From Streptomyces olivochromogenes (GTDB lineage: Bacteria; Actinomycetota; Actinomycetes; Streptomycetales; Streptomycetaceae), in assembly GCF_001514115.1 (NCBI RefSeq), contig NZ_KQ948468.1, positions 186,001 through 250,000 of the forward strand: DNA of 64,000 nt. Reading direction: 5' to 3'. Shown here in pieces: positions 30,960 to 39,106 of the stretch (position 1 is its first letter; every line of letters begins with the position of its first letter). The translations under genes were made by a program, and so were the position numbers. The notes under the pieces are model-generated. The model ran no database searches and was not told the origin of the DNA. It worked only from the letters and a program-made list of their open reading frames with translations.

Positions 30960-32158
30960 GCCGACACCTCCTGGCTCACGGTGGACGCGGACTCGCCTGC
31001 GGACGCGGCGGGCGGCGCCCAGCCCGGCGCGCCCCCGTGCAGGGCCGTGTAGAACGGGTCCCCGGGCCCGACCTCCCCCGCGCGCACGGTCATGTCCGTG
31101 AACGCCGACTTGTAGAGCGCGGTGATCAGTTCCAGACTGGTACGCCCGTCGGCGCCGCTGCTGCGCGGCCGCTCACCCGCGCGCATGCTCGCGACCAGCT
31201 CCCGCAGCTGCTCCAGATGCGAGCTGGGCACGTCCGTACCGAAGTCACGCCAGGCCGCCACGTCCTCGTCGGACACGTCGGGGGCCGGGGTGATCCGCCA
31301 GTTGTCGTTGCTGTGGCCGTAGAGGTGCGTGAGCTCGACGGTGGCGCGTTCGCAGTCGATACGGATGCGGCTCACCTCGTCCGGGCTCAGGACACTGTTG
31401 ACGATCGTGGCCAGCGCGCCGCTCTCGAAGCGGACGAGGGCGGTCGAGACGTCCTCCGTCTCCACGTCGTGCACCAGACGCCCGGCCATCGCCCGCACCT
31501 CGCTCCACGGCCCCATCAGGTCCAGGAGCAGGTCCATCTGGTGGATGCCGTGCCCCATCGCGGGGCCGCCACCCTCGGTCTCCCAGCACCCGCGCCAGGG
31601 CACGGCGTAGTACTCGGCGTTGCGATACCAGGTGGTCTGGCAGTGCGCGACGAGCGGGCGGCCCATGGTCCGCTCGGCGATGAGGCGCCGCACATGCCGG
31701 GACCCCGAGCCGAACCGGTGCTGGAAGACGATGGCCGCGTACGGGCCCCCGTCCTTGCCCTCCTGCGCCTCGACGGCGTCGAAGTCGGCGAGCGTCAGGA
31801 CCGGCGGCTTCTCGCACCAGACCCAGGCTCCGGCGCGCAGCGCGGCGACGGTCTGGTCGCGGTGCAGGGTCGGCGGGGTGCAGATCGCGACCAGGTCCGG
31901 CCGCTGCTCCTCCAGCATGCGGTCCAGATCGGTGTACGCGTGCGGGATGCCCGCCTCGGCGCAGAACTTCTGGACGGCGTCCTCCGCGATGTCGACCGCG
32001 GCGACGATCTCCGTCTCGCCCTCCTCGGCGAGCCGGGCGAGCGCGGGAACATGGCTCCCGCGCGCGATGGCGCCCGTACCGATGACGGCGGCCCGGATAC
32101 GGCGGCCCTCGAACGGGGTCGCGGGGCGGTTGGGGGCGGACTCGGTGCTGTTACTCAT
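30956..32158 (-). CDS. Gfo/Idh/MocA-family oxidoreductase, first gene of the DUF6807 operon
   Basis: A 400-aa NAD(P)-dependent oxidoreductase. The Rossmann motif is AAVIGTGAIARGSHVPAL. The EKP-type catalytic lysine lies in VWCEKPPVLTLADF. The second domain has GGGPAMGHGIHQMDLLLDLMGP with the catalytic His/Asp. Such enzymes oxidise or reduce sugars, inositols or their derivatives. Its stop overlaps the DUF6807 start by 4 bp. A LacI-type palindrome CGTTGGCCAACG lies 37 bp upstream. The ATG lacks a close ribosome site; GGTGGAG is rather far upstream. Confidence 0.88.
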   Translation of the reverse strand: MSNSTESAPNRPATPFEGRRIRAAVIGTGAIARGSHVPALARLAEEGETEIVAAVDIAEDAVQKFCAEAGIPHAYTDLDRMLEEQRPDLVAICTPPTLHRDQTVAALRAGAWVWCEKPPVLTLADFDAVEAQEGKDGGPYAAIVFQHRFGSGSRHVRRLIAERTMGRPLVAHCQTTWYRNAEYYAVPWRGCWETEGGGPAMGHGIHQMDLLLDLMGPWSEVRAMAGRLVHDVETEDVSTALVRFESGALATIVNSVLSPDEVSRIRIDCERATVELTHLYGHSNDNWRITPAPDVSDEDVAAWRDFGTDVPSSHLEQLRELVASMRAGERPRSSGADGRTSLELITALYKSAFTDMTVRAGEVGPGDPFYTALHGGAPGWAPPAASAGESASTVSQEVSA

Positions 32159-32524
32159 GTGCGTGATCAGCGCTCCACCGGACGTGACGTCAGACGTTGG
32201 CCAACGCGTGGTGTCACCGAGACGGAACCGGTGGCAGCAAGCGCTTTCTCTCTACCTGCAACGTATGCGCCGGTCCAGCGGCAGGTCAACACCCCTGCCA
32301 TCCCGTGGACAACGTTGCCCACCGGCTCGGCACAGAACCGTCACGGCCCGACCGCCGTCCGCCCACTGTCCGAGCAGTGCCCCACCGCTGTCTGCGCACG
32401 AAACCCCTGTGGCCGAGCTGCCCTTGGGGGACGCTACGCTGCCACCAACACCCGTGATCACCGCACACAGCGGCCCGGCGTGCCCGTCGCCCCTTTCCGA
32501 TCAGCGCTTGGACCACCTCACTTC
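32159..32524. promoter_or_regulatory. intergenic region with two LacI-type palindromes
   Basis: A 366-bp gap between the oxidoreductase operon and uppP. It contains the palindromes CGTTGGCCAACG (32195-32206) and AAGCGCTT (32239-32246, in CAAGCGCTTTC), both typical of LacI-family operators, near the oxidoreductase start. No LacI gene is adjacent. The remaining sequence shows no gene and no clear uppP promoter. Confidence 0.6.
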
Positions 32525-33400
32525 ATGTCTTGGTTTGAATCCCTCATCCTCGGACTCGTCCAGGGGCTGACCGAGTTCCTTCCCGTCTCCTCCAGTGCGC
32601 ATCTGCGCCTGACGGCGGCGTTCTCCGGCTGGGAGGACCCCGGAGCGGCCTTCACCGCGATCACCCAGCTCGGTACGGAGGCGGCGGTACTGATCTACTT
32701 CCGCAAGGATGTCGGCCGGATCCTCGCGGCGTGGTTCCGCTCGCTCACGAACAAGGAGATGCGCCGGAACCACGACGCCCAGATGGGCTGGCTGGTCATC
32801 GTCGGCTCCATACCCATCGGCGTGCTCGGCCTGACACTCAAGGACCAGATCGAGGGCCCGTTCCGCGATCTGCGGATCACCGCGACGATGCTCATCGTCA
32901 TGGGCGTGGTCATCGGCATCGCCGACCGGCTCGCGGCGCGTGACGAGACCGGCGGGAAGCACCGGGCGCCCAAGCAGCGCAAGGCACTCGAGGACCTGAA
33001 CGTCAAGGACGGTCTGCTGTACGGCCTCTGCCAGGCGATGGCCCTGATCCCCGGCGTCTCCCGGTCCGGCGCGACCATCAGCGGCGGCCTCTTCATGGGC
33101 TACACCCGCGCCGCGGCGGCCCGCTACTCCTTCCTCCTCGCCATGCCGGCCGTGCTCGCCTCGGGCGCCTTCGAGGTCAAGGACGCCACCGCGAACGGCC
33201 ATGTGGCGTGGGGGCCGACCATCTTCGCGACGGTGATCGCGTTCGCCGTCGGTTACGCCGTCATCGCGTGGTTCATGAAGTTCATCTCGCACAAGAGCTT
33301 CATGCCGTTCGTCTGGTACCGGATCGCGCTCGGCATCGTCATCATCGCGCTGGTCTCGACCGGCGGCCTGAGCCCGCACGCGGCCGAGTCCGCGGGCTGA
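32525..33400 (+). CDS. uppP: undecaprenyl-diphosphatase UppP
   Basis: A 291-aa integral membrane phosphatase that dephosphorylates undecaprenyl diphosphate, recycling the lipid carrier for peptidoglycan synthesis; it can confer bacitracin tolerance. The signature LGLVQGLTEFLPVSSSAHLRL lies near the N-terminus, and the second catalytic motif ALIPGVSRSGATISGGL in the middle. About eight hydrophobic helices. The start ATG has no visible ribosome site but gives the canonical MSWFESLILG N-terminus. It converges with the carboxymuconolactone-decarboxylase-like gene, 20 bp apart. Confidence 0.95.
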   Translation: MSWFESLILGLVQGLTEFLPVSSSAHLRLTAAFSGWEDPGAAFTAITQLGTEAAVLIYFRKDVGRILAAWFRSLTNKEMRRNHDAQMGWLVIVGSIPIGVLGLTLKDQIEGPFRDLRITATMLIVMGVVIGIADRLAARDETGGKHRAPKQRKALEDLNVKDGLLYGLCQAMALIPGVSRSGATISGGLFMGYTRAAAARYSFLLAMPAVLASGAFEVKDATANGHVAWGPTIFATVIAFAVGYAVIAWFMKFISHKSFMPFVWYRIALGIVIIALVSTGGLSPHAAESAG

Positions 33401-33420
33401 CGCTCAACATCGGCGCCCCC

Positions 33421-33996
33421 TCAGCCGCCCGGGCGGTCCGTCCCGGGCAGGGCGAGCGCCCAGGGTTCCGGCTCGATCCGCGCGCCGTTGGCCACGTACG
33501 CGATCGTGCGGTACCAGCCCGCGAGGACCAGCAGTTCGAGGACCTCGGGCTCGTCGAGATGCTCCCGAAGTCCGCTCCAGGCCGCGTCGCCCACCCGGGC
33601 CGTGTCGTGCAGCTCGTCGACGGCACGGAGCAGCGCCGCCTGCCGGCCGGACCAGGCCGGATGATCGGGTCCGCCGGTCGCCGTGAGCGTCACCTGCCGC
33701 GGGGTGAGTCCGACCGTCTCCGCGTACGTCGCCATGTGGACGCCCCACTCGTACGCGCATCCGCAGCGGGCGGCGACGCGGGCGATGACGAGTTCTCGGT
33801 CGGCGTCGCTCAGGCGGCCGTGGACGAGGAGGCCCGCGCCCAGTGCCCGCATGCGTGAGGCGAGTTCCGGGTGGCGCTCCAGCACCTTGAACAGCATCAG
33901 GGGCTCACGGGCGACACCGGGCGGCATCCACCGGTGCAACGCGCGGTCGGTCTCCGGCTCGTAGGGCGGCGTGACGCCGTCGATGCGCTGCTTCAT
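33421..33996 (-). CDS. carboxymuconolactone decarboxylase/AhpD-like protein
   Basis: A 191-aa helical protein of the CMD/AhpD family. The active-site type segment is LVIARVAARCGCAYEWGVHMATYAETVGL, with Cys and His placed as in the family, although the CxxC of true AhpD is CxC here. Starting at MKQRIDGVTPP (ATG 33996) gives the usual length; the longer frame reads through the operator. Divergent from an HxlR regulator with a 27-bp palindrome between, so it is a probable regulated target, perhaps in oxidative or aromatic stress. Confidence 0.85.
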   Translation of the reverse strand: MKQRIDGVTPPYEPETDRALHRWMPPGVAREPLMLFKVLERHPELASRMRALGAGLLVHGRLSDADRELVIARVAARCGCAYEWGVHMATYAETVGLTPRQVTLTATGGPDHPAWSGRQAALLRAVDELHDTARVGDAAWSGLREHLDEPEVLELLVLAGWYRTIAYVANGARIEPEPWALALPGTDRPGG

Positions 33997-34006
33997 GACT
34001 CGCAGC

Positions 34007-34033
34007 CTTGCGCTTCCGAAATCGAAGCACAAG
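34007..34033. promoter_or_regulatory. 27-bp inverted repeat operator between CMD and HxlR genes
   Basis: CTTGCGCTTC (34007-34016), seven bases, then GAAGCACAAG (34024-34033), 9 of 10 pairs symmetric. Only about 10 bp from the CMD start codon and close to the HxlR gene, so a bound regulator would block both. Confidence 0.7.
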
Positions 34034-34070
34034 GGTGGGAGGTGAGCGACTCCCAGCGAGAGGTACTCAC

Positions 34071-34562
34071 TTGGGCACGGCACCCGCGCCGGACGATGCG
34101 GCTTCCGGCATTGCGCGGCGGCGTGGACCGGGCACCGGCAGCCCGTTCGAGGGCACGGCCGCCTCGGCTCCCCGCAGCCCCCCTCAGGACGCGGACGCTC
34201 CCGCCCCCGTCAGCCCCGCATCGAACACTCCCGCACCCGGCCGCCCCGTGCGCGGCTCGGCCGGCGGTCGTCCCGTCATGGCGGCGCTGGATCTGCTCGG
34301 CCGACGCTGGACACTGCGGGTCATCTGGGAACTGCGCGGCAACGGCGCCCCGATCGGCTTCCGGGATCTCCAGCGCCGTTGCGACGGCATGTCGTCCAGC
34401 GTCCTGTCCACGCGCCTCACGGAACTCCGCGAGGCGGGCATCGCCGCGTCGACAGCGACGGCGGCGCAGCCGGCGTGGCAGCTCACCGCGCTCGGGGACG
34501 ACCTGGTCACCGCGATGGGGCCGCTGCTGGACTGGTCCCGCGCCTGGGCCGAGCGGCGGTGA
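34071..34562 (+). CDS. HxlR-family regulator with long disordered N-terminus
   Basis: A winged-helix HxlR domain from VMAALDLLGRRWTLRVIWELRGNGAPIGFRDLQRRCDGMSSSVLSTRLTELREAGI to the C-terminus. It is preceded by about 70 residues rich in Pro, Ala and Ser. The start is uncertain. I use the TTG at 34071 because AGAGG lies 8 nt upstream. A GTG at 34035 and the ATG at 34278, directly at the domain edge, are alternatives. The Cys usual near the N-terminus of redox-sensing HxlR proteins is missing. Likely controls the divergent AhpD-like gene through the 27-bp palindrome. Confidence 0.8.
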   Translation: MGTAPAPDDAASGIARRRGPGTGSPFEGTAASAPRSPPQDADAPAPVSPASNTPAPGRPVRGSAGGRPVMAALDLLGRRWTLRVIWELRGNGAPIGFRDLQRRCDGMSSSVLSTRLTELREAGIAASTATAAQPAWQLTALGDDLVTAMGPLLDWSRAWAERR

Positions 34563-34723
34563 TCGACGAGGTCTTCCGGGGCGCTCGGCTCCGGGGCCGG
34601 CGTGTCGTCGTACGGACCGACTGAGCCCGTTCGCGTCACTCCACGTCGGCCGTGACGAACCGCATACGGGATGAGTAGCCGCCCGGTAGCGCAGTGTCAG
34701 TCCTTGCCCCTAGGCTGGTGCGC

Positions 34724-34903
34724 ATGTCCCCCGATTTAATGTCCTCTGGTTCCGTGCGGTCCGCTGCAGCGCTGAACGAGCAGATCCGCGCCTTGTGGAT
34801 GCGCGCGGGCGGCTCCCTCTCCGCCCAGGAGCGCGCGGAGTACGAGCTGCTGGTCGTGAAGTGGGCGGAAGCGATACGCGGAGAGGTCGTCGAGGCCGCG
34901 TGA
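34724..34903 (+). CDS. small conserved acidic helical protein
   Basis: A 59-aa protein, SAAALNEQIRALWMRAGGSLSAQERAEYELLVVKWAEAIRG, predicted to be mostly helical and negatively charged. Homologues of this size and start (MSPDLMSSGSV) are widespread in Streptomyces. TAGGCT (34711-34716) lies 7 nt before the ATG, fitting a leaderless mRNA. Function unknown. Confidence 0.75.
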   Translation: MSPDLMSSGSVRSAAALNEQIRALWMRAGGSLSAQERAEYELLVVKWAEAIRGEVVEAA

Positions 34904-34963
34904 GACCGGGCATGGGGACCTGCACGAAGTCCGAGGGCCGATGACCGGCGCCCCTGTCGGGGC

Positions 34964-35704
34964 TCACCGTCCCCCGGACACCCGCAACACCGCCCCCGTC
35001 GTGTACGACGCATCGGGCGACATCAACCACGCGATCGCCGCGGCGACTTCCTCGGCCTGACCGACGCGGCGCAGCGGAATCGACGAGGCGGCGCGCTCGG
35101 CGCGACCCGGATCTCCGCTGGTGGCGTGCATCTCCGTGGCGATCATGCCGGGTGCGACCGCGTTGACGCGGATGCCGTCCGGGCCGAGTTCCTTGGCGAG
35201 GCCCACCGTCAGGGCGTCGACGGCGGCCTTGGTGGCCGCGTAGTGGACGAAGTCACCGGGGCTTCCGAGTGTGGCCGCCGCCGAGGACACATTGACGATG
35301 ACGCCGCTCCCCCAGGCCGCCATGGACCGGGCGGCCCGCCGCGAACACAGCAGCGTGCCCAGCAGGTTGACGTCCACCACGCGCCGTAGATCGGCGGGGT
35401 CGGTGTCCGCGAGCCTGCCGAGCGGGCCGGTCACACCGGCGTTGTTCACCAATCCCGTCACCGGCCCGAGCCGGTCCGCGGCCGTGTCGAAGAGCCGCTC
35501 GACGTCGTCCTCGTCGGAGGTGTCCACGCGTACCGTGACGCAGCGGGCCCCCGCCGCGCGGACGACGCTCGCGGTCCACTCCGCGGCGGCGCCGTCGCGC
35601 ACGTACCCCACCGCCACGTCGTGTCCGTCCGCCGCGAGACGCGCGCACGTCGCGGCACCGATCCCCCGGCTGCCGCCCGTGACGACGGTGACATGGCGTG
35701 TCAT
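34964..35704 (-). CDS. SDR-family oxidoreductase (FabG-like)
   Basis: A 246-aa short-chain dehydrogenase. The cofactor motif is TGGSRGIGAAT, NNAG is in GLVNNAGVTG, and the catalytic Ser-Tyr-Lys lie in VNVSSAAATLGSPGDFVHYAATKAAVDAL. The sequence resembles glucose-1-dehydrogenase or 3-oxoacyl reductase members; the substrate is unknown. The ATG at 35704 has a strong GGAGG site 6 nt upstream, better than the earlier GTG-type start. A TAGAGT -10-like hexamer (minus strand, 35768-35773) lies upstream. Confidence 0.88.
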   Translation of the reverse strand: MTRHVTVVTGGSRGIGAATCARLAADGHDVAVGYVRDGAAAEWTASVVRAAGARCVTVRVDTSDEDDVERLFDTAADRLGPVTGLVNNAGVTGPLGRLADTDPADLRRVVDVNLLGTLLCSRRAARSMAAWGSGVIVNVSSAAATLGSPGDFVHYAATKAAVDALTVGLAKELGPDGIRVNAVAPGMIATEMHATSGDPGRAERAASSIPLRRVGQAEEVAAAIAWLMSPDASYTTGAVLRVSGGR

Positions 35705-35836
35705 ACGTGCCTCCTGGTGGCGTACCGGCAACCCGGGTCCGTAGCGAGCCCGTACTCGTCGTGGATCACTCTACGATCGAGGACGCACCGCCGGGCAAAG
35801 GGTGAAGGTCCGCCGACACACCTTCATGGACACGTC

Positions 35837-36382
35837 CTAGGCGACGAGGTCCGCAGCGCCGGAAGGCACGCGGAACACACGGCCTCGACGCCCCCACAGC
35901 CCGGGGGCGCCCTGCCACAGCACGGCCCCGTTCGCGCGCTCCCAGCCTGCGGTCGCCCGGGACCGCGCCCACTGGGTCAGGGCAAGCGTGACCAGCATGA
36001 TCGGCGGCAGCACTTGATGGGACGCCAGGCCGATGACAATCAACCAGCAGGCCAGGACACCCGCGAATCCCGCCGTGCGCCGCAGCGACAGCCGCCGCAC
36101 CGCGTCCTGTCCGTCGCGCGGTGCGGCGACGCTCTCGATCGGCGTGGCATCGTCGTAGGTGCGGCGCAGCCGGGCGGGGAGACGAAGACTCATCGGCAGC
36201 AGCACCACGGCGACGAAGACGATCGCTGTCGATCCCATCATCAGCGTCTCGAGGCGGTGAGCCGTGTCGTCCAGGGCAAGCAGCGCCGCTTCGGACGGCA
36301 CCGCGCCCGCGGCCATCATCAGCGCGGAGCTCCGCTCCAGATACACCACGCGTATTAACCCGTCGCGCGCGTCACCAGCCAC
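35837..36382 (-). CDS. hypothetical membrane protein
   Basis: A protein of about 181 aa with two pairs of hydrophobic helices (MMGSTAIVFVAVVLLPMSLRL and FAGVLACWLIVIGLASHQVLPPIMLVTLALTQW) separated by a basic region. The N-terminal RVVYLERSSALMMAAGAVPSEAALLALDD is amphipathic. The GTG at 36382 has GGGAGGGG upstream; the frame continues further, through repeat DNA, but this is unlikely to be translated. I do not recognise a family. It lies downstream of a 28-bp repeat array. Confidence 0.65.
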   Translation of the reverse strand: MAGDARDGLIRVVYLERSSALMMAAGAVPSEAALLALDDTAHRLETLMMGSTAIVFVAVVLLPMSLRLPARLRRTYDDATPIESVAAPRDGQDAVRRLSLRRTAGFAGVLACWLIVIGLASHQVLPPIMLVTLALTQWARSRATAGWERANGAVLWQGAPGLWGRRGRVFRVPSGAADLVA

Positions 36383-36473
36383 CGTCGTACCCCTCCCACC
36401 GCCCCGACGCCCCCACGGGCAGGCAAGATCCAACTCCGGGCTGAACGCAAGGTCAATACGCGAGAGTTCAAGA

Positions 36474-36574
36474 ATGCGCGGTCTTGACCACCACTTGGCC
36501 GATGCGTGGTCTTGACCACCACTCGGCCGATGCGCGGTCTTGGCCCATGCGCGGTCTTGACCACCACTTCGCCG
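36474..36574. repeat. 28-bp tandem repeat array, three full and one truncated copy
   Basis: Full copies at 36474-36501, 36502-36529 and 36547-36574 with core ATGCGCGGTCTTGACCACC. A shortened 17-bp copy lies at 36530-36546 with an 11-bp internal deletion. The third full copy is followed by another partial start. The array lies between the hypothetical membrane gene and the 3' end of the maltokinase-cap-like gene (stop at 36671). Confidence 0.85.
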
Positions 36575-36670
36575 CTGCGCGGCCGAGTCGGCGAGCATCG
36601 CGCTCGACCGACCGCACCGGTTCTCCCGCCGACGCCGCTCAGCCGCCTGTGTCCCATCACGACAGGCCGG

Positions 36671-37372
36671 TCAACGCACCGTGTCTCGCAGGACGACAAA
36701 CAGACCGCGGCTCTCGTCGCCGTTCTTCGCGCGCCAGTCGGCAACGACATGCCCGCGGGCCCCTCTGGTCGCAGGGGAATGGGCAGCCTGCGGGTCGGAC
36801 CGCAGGACACGCGTCACGTCGATGGTCACGGCGCCCGCCGGCTGACTGGGCGGCCCGGCTTCCTCCTTGGTCTCCACCGCGATGGCGGTGCCGTGCTGCC
36901 GGTCCTCGACGGCTGTCGACGCGATCACGGTGGAGAAGCCGACTCCAGTGAAGTAGCTGGTGACGGAGGGGGCGGGGGTGTCGGTCTCGCTCTGCGCCTG
37001 AGGCTCGGCGCGGCCCTGGAGGAGATCGAGCAGTTGAGCCACGAGAACCGGGTCATGGGTCCCGTCGTACACCCACCGCCTTCCCAGCACCCCGTGCTCG
37101 GAGGTGCCGATGAGCGCCCGATCGGCTCCGTCGAGCGGCGCCCCGCGGTAGCTGAGCGGCACGTGGTAGGAGCGCGGTCGCTCGCCGGAGTTGTCCGTGA
37201 CCACCATGAACTCGATTCCCACCTCCCCTTGCGGATCATCGAGCCGGAAACCACCGGCCTTGGTCAGGTGCGGCTCACTCGCCGTGCCGATGTACCACGG
37301 CTGCCTGGGGAGCCAGGCGGCGAGGAGCTCCAGCTTGCTCGGCGTCATCGTGGTCTTGTAGATCACAGCCAT
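36671..37372 (-). CDS. maltokinase N-terminal cap-like domain protein, stand-alone
   Basis: A 233-aa protein beginning MAVIYKTTMTPSKLELLAAWLPRQPWY, the pattern of the N-terminal cap domain of actinobacterial maltokinases and related proteins, with GGFRLDDPQGEVGIEFMVVTDNSG and VYDGTHDPVLVAQLLDLL further on. The kinase domain is missing, so phosphorylation activity is not expected. Such orphan cap proteins are often mislabelled as branching enzymes. The LLM flavoprotein gene begins only 3 bp upstream of this start, so the two may form an operon. Function unknown. Confidence 0.72.
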   Translation of the reverse strand: MAVIYKTTMTPSKLELLAAWLPRQPWYIGTASEPHLTKAGGFRLDDPQGEVGIEFMVVTDNSGERPRSYHVPLSYRGAPLDGADRALIGTSEHGVLGRRWVYDGTHDPVLVAQLLDLLQGRAEPQAQSETDTPAPSVTSYFTGVGFSTVIASTAVEDRQHGTAIAVETKEEAGPPSQPAGAVTIDVTRVLRSDPQAAHSPATRGARGHVVADWRAKNGDESRGLFVVLRDTVR

Positions 37373-37375
37373 GCT

Positions 37376-38377
37376 TCATGAACGTCGTCCGTCGGCATGA
37401 GGTTCCTCCACGACGTGCTGCTTGACGAGTTCGTACGACCTCAGTCGGTCGGCCAACGCGTAGACGGGCGTCACCAGCATGAGTTCGTCCGCGCCCGTCA
37501 GGTCCGCCAGGTCCGTCAGGTGCTTGGCGACGGTCTCGGGTGAGCCGTGTGCCTGATGGGCACGGAAGGTCGCCAGCACCCGCGCTTCCTCCGCGGTGAA
37601 CGAGTGGGCCGCTGCCTCTCCGGGCGTGGGGAAGGGGATGTCGCCCCGCCCCTTGAGGAGTCCGGCCTTGACGACATCCATCGGGCCGGCCAGCCGGGCC
37701 GCCTCCTCATCGGTCTCGGCGCATACCGTTTCCACGCAGATCAGCACACGCGGGCGCGCGCACCAGCGGGAGGGGGAGAAACGCTCGCGGTAGTGGCTGA
37801 GCGCGGCCAGGGTGTTGTCGGGACGAATGTGATGGGCGAAGGCGATCGGCAGCCCGAGTTCCGCGGCGAGCGCGGCGCCCGCCGTGCTCGAGGACAGCAG
37901 CCATGGCTCAGGAAGCGGGCCGAGTGCGACTTCGTCCACCAGGAAACGCAGAGTCGACGACACGTCGTCGCGGTACTCGTCGTCCGTTGTCGGACCGGCC
38001 CCGCGGCGCAGGGCGCGCGCCGTGGAATCGTCGAAGGTACCCGGGCCGCGGCCGATGCCCAGGTCGATCCGGCCCGCGTGCAGTGCGGACAGCGTGCCGA
38101 ATTGCTCCGCCAGCATGATCGGTGCGTGGTTCGGAGCGAGAACGCCCCCGGAGCCCAGACGGATGGACGACGTCAACGCGGCCGCGTGGGCGGTCAGGAC
38201 GACGGGCGGGAACGCTCCGATGGCCGGGGAATGGTGATGCTCGGCGTACCAGAGTCGCAGGTAACCGAGGTCGTCGAGGCGCCGGGCGAACTCGGCGGTG
38301 TCTCGTAACGTGTCTGCGGCTCGGGCGCCCGTCTGGACCATGGCCACTTCGAGCGCGCTGAGCGGTACGGTGATCAT
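37376..38377 (-). CDS. LLM-class flavin-dependent oxidoreductase
   Basis: A 333-aa luciferase-like monooxygenase. Typical blocks are LGYLRLWYAEHHHSPAIGAFPPVVLTAHAAALTSSIRLGSGGVLAPNHAPIMLAEQFGTLSALHAGRIDLGIGRG-type sequence, and the C-terminal substrate region with GSPETVAKHLTDLADLTGADELMLVTP. It oxidises an organic substrate with FMN or F420. TATACT (38384-38389) lies 6 nt before the ATG at 38377, indicating a leaderless mRNA; an upstream ATG (38401) with GGGAG is an alternative. Followed within 3 bp by the maltokinase-cap-like gene. Confidence 0.87.
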   Translation of the reverse strand: MITVPLSALEVAMVQTGARAADTLRDTAEFARRLDDLGYLRLWYAEHHHSPAIGAFPPVVLTAHAAALTSSIRLGSGGVLAPNHAPIMLAEQFGTLSALHAGRIDLGIGRGPGTFDDSTARALRRGAGPTTDDEYRDDVSSTLRFLVDEVALGPLPEPWLLSSSTAGAALAAELGLPIAFAHHIRPDNTLAALSHYRERFSPSRWCARPRVLICVETVCAETDEEAARLAGPMDVVKAGLLKGRGDIPFPTPGEAAAHSFTAEEARVLATFRAHQAHGSPETVAKHLTDLADLTGADELMLVTPVYALADRLRSYELVKQHVVEEPHADGRRS

Positions 38378-38493
38378 CCGTTCAGTATAGAAATCGCCCA
38401 TCCGCACCAACTCCCGTTGCTTGCGGGGCGGAGTTATGCACCCGTTGGCGCACGCCCCTTGGCTGCGCACCCTCCGTGGCCAACACTGAGCCG

Positions 38494-38979
38494 ATGACGC
38501 AGCGTGTGGAGCTCGCGACCGTGATGGACCGATTCGCCGTGGACGGACTCGTCACCGAGTACGCGGTGGCCGTCGACGACGGCGACTGGGAGGCGTACCG
38601 GAGGCTGTTCGCACCGGACGGACGCGCCGACTACCGTTCGGCCGGTGGTGTCGAGGGCGGCGCCGAAGAGGTCGCGGGATGGCTCGCGCAGAGCATGGAG
38701 CTCTTCCCCATGCGCCAGCATCTGATCGTGAACCGGCGGCTGCGGTTCGGGTCGCTGGACCAGGAAACGGGCGACACGGCCCGGGTCCAGGCGGACTACA
38801 TCAATCCGATGCGGTTCGCGGGCCAGGACGGTGGGTCCACCGCGCCCGACTTCGTGTGCGGCGGCCGGTACGCCTTCGGACTGGTGCGTACGGACCTGGG
38901 CTGGCGCCTGCGCGAGGTCGTCGTCCAGGAGAAATGGCGCCGCGCGCCGCAGCCGGGCCGGGAACCCGCCGCCGGCTGA
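38494..38979 (+). CDS. SnoaL-like/NTF2-fold protein
   Basis: A 161-aa protein with the NTF2-like N-terminus FAVDGLVTEYAVAVDDGDWEAYRRLFAPDGRADY, then PMRQHLIVNRRLRFG and GGRYAFGLVRTDLGWRLREVVVQEKW. This resembles SnoaL_4/limonene hydrolase-like hydroxylating or isomerising enzymes; the substrate is unknown. An in-frame GTG at 38476 is an alternative start. Neither has a strong ribosome site. Single gene, divergent from the LLM gene. Confidence 0.8.
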   Translation: MTQRVELATVMDRFAVDGLVTEYAVAVDDGDWEAYRRLFAPDGRADYRSAGGVEGGAEEVAGWLAQSMELFPMRQHLIVNRRLRFGSLDQETGDTARVQADYINPMRFAGQDGGSTAPDFVCGGRYAFGLVRTDLGWRLREVVVQEKWRRAPQPGREPAAG

Positions 38980-39106
38980 CCGGACGCGCCGACCGCAAGC
39001 CGCCCGAGCGGCGCCCCCTGGCTGGAAAGCCCTGACGGGACGCCCTCTGTCGGAGATCGTCGCCGACGCGCACACTGGAGGTATCCCCCGGGGAGGGAGA
39101 CCCTGC

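Noticed and set aside
34613..34626. A lone copy of GTACGGACCGACT shared with the 26-bp array
   Set aside because: Only 13 bases match, with no tandem copies and no gene end; it may be chance.
36671..37372. Glycogen branching enzyme
   Set aside because: No amylase-type domain is visible; the sequence fits only the maltokinase cap pattern.
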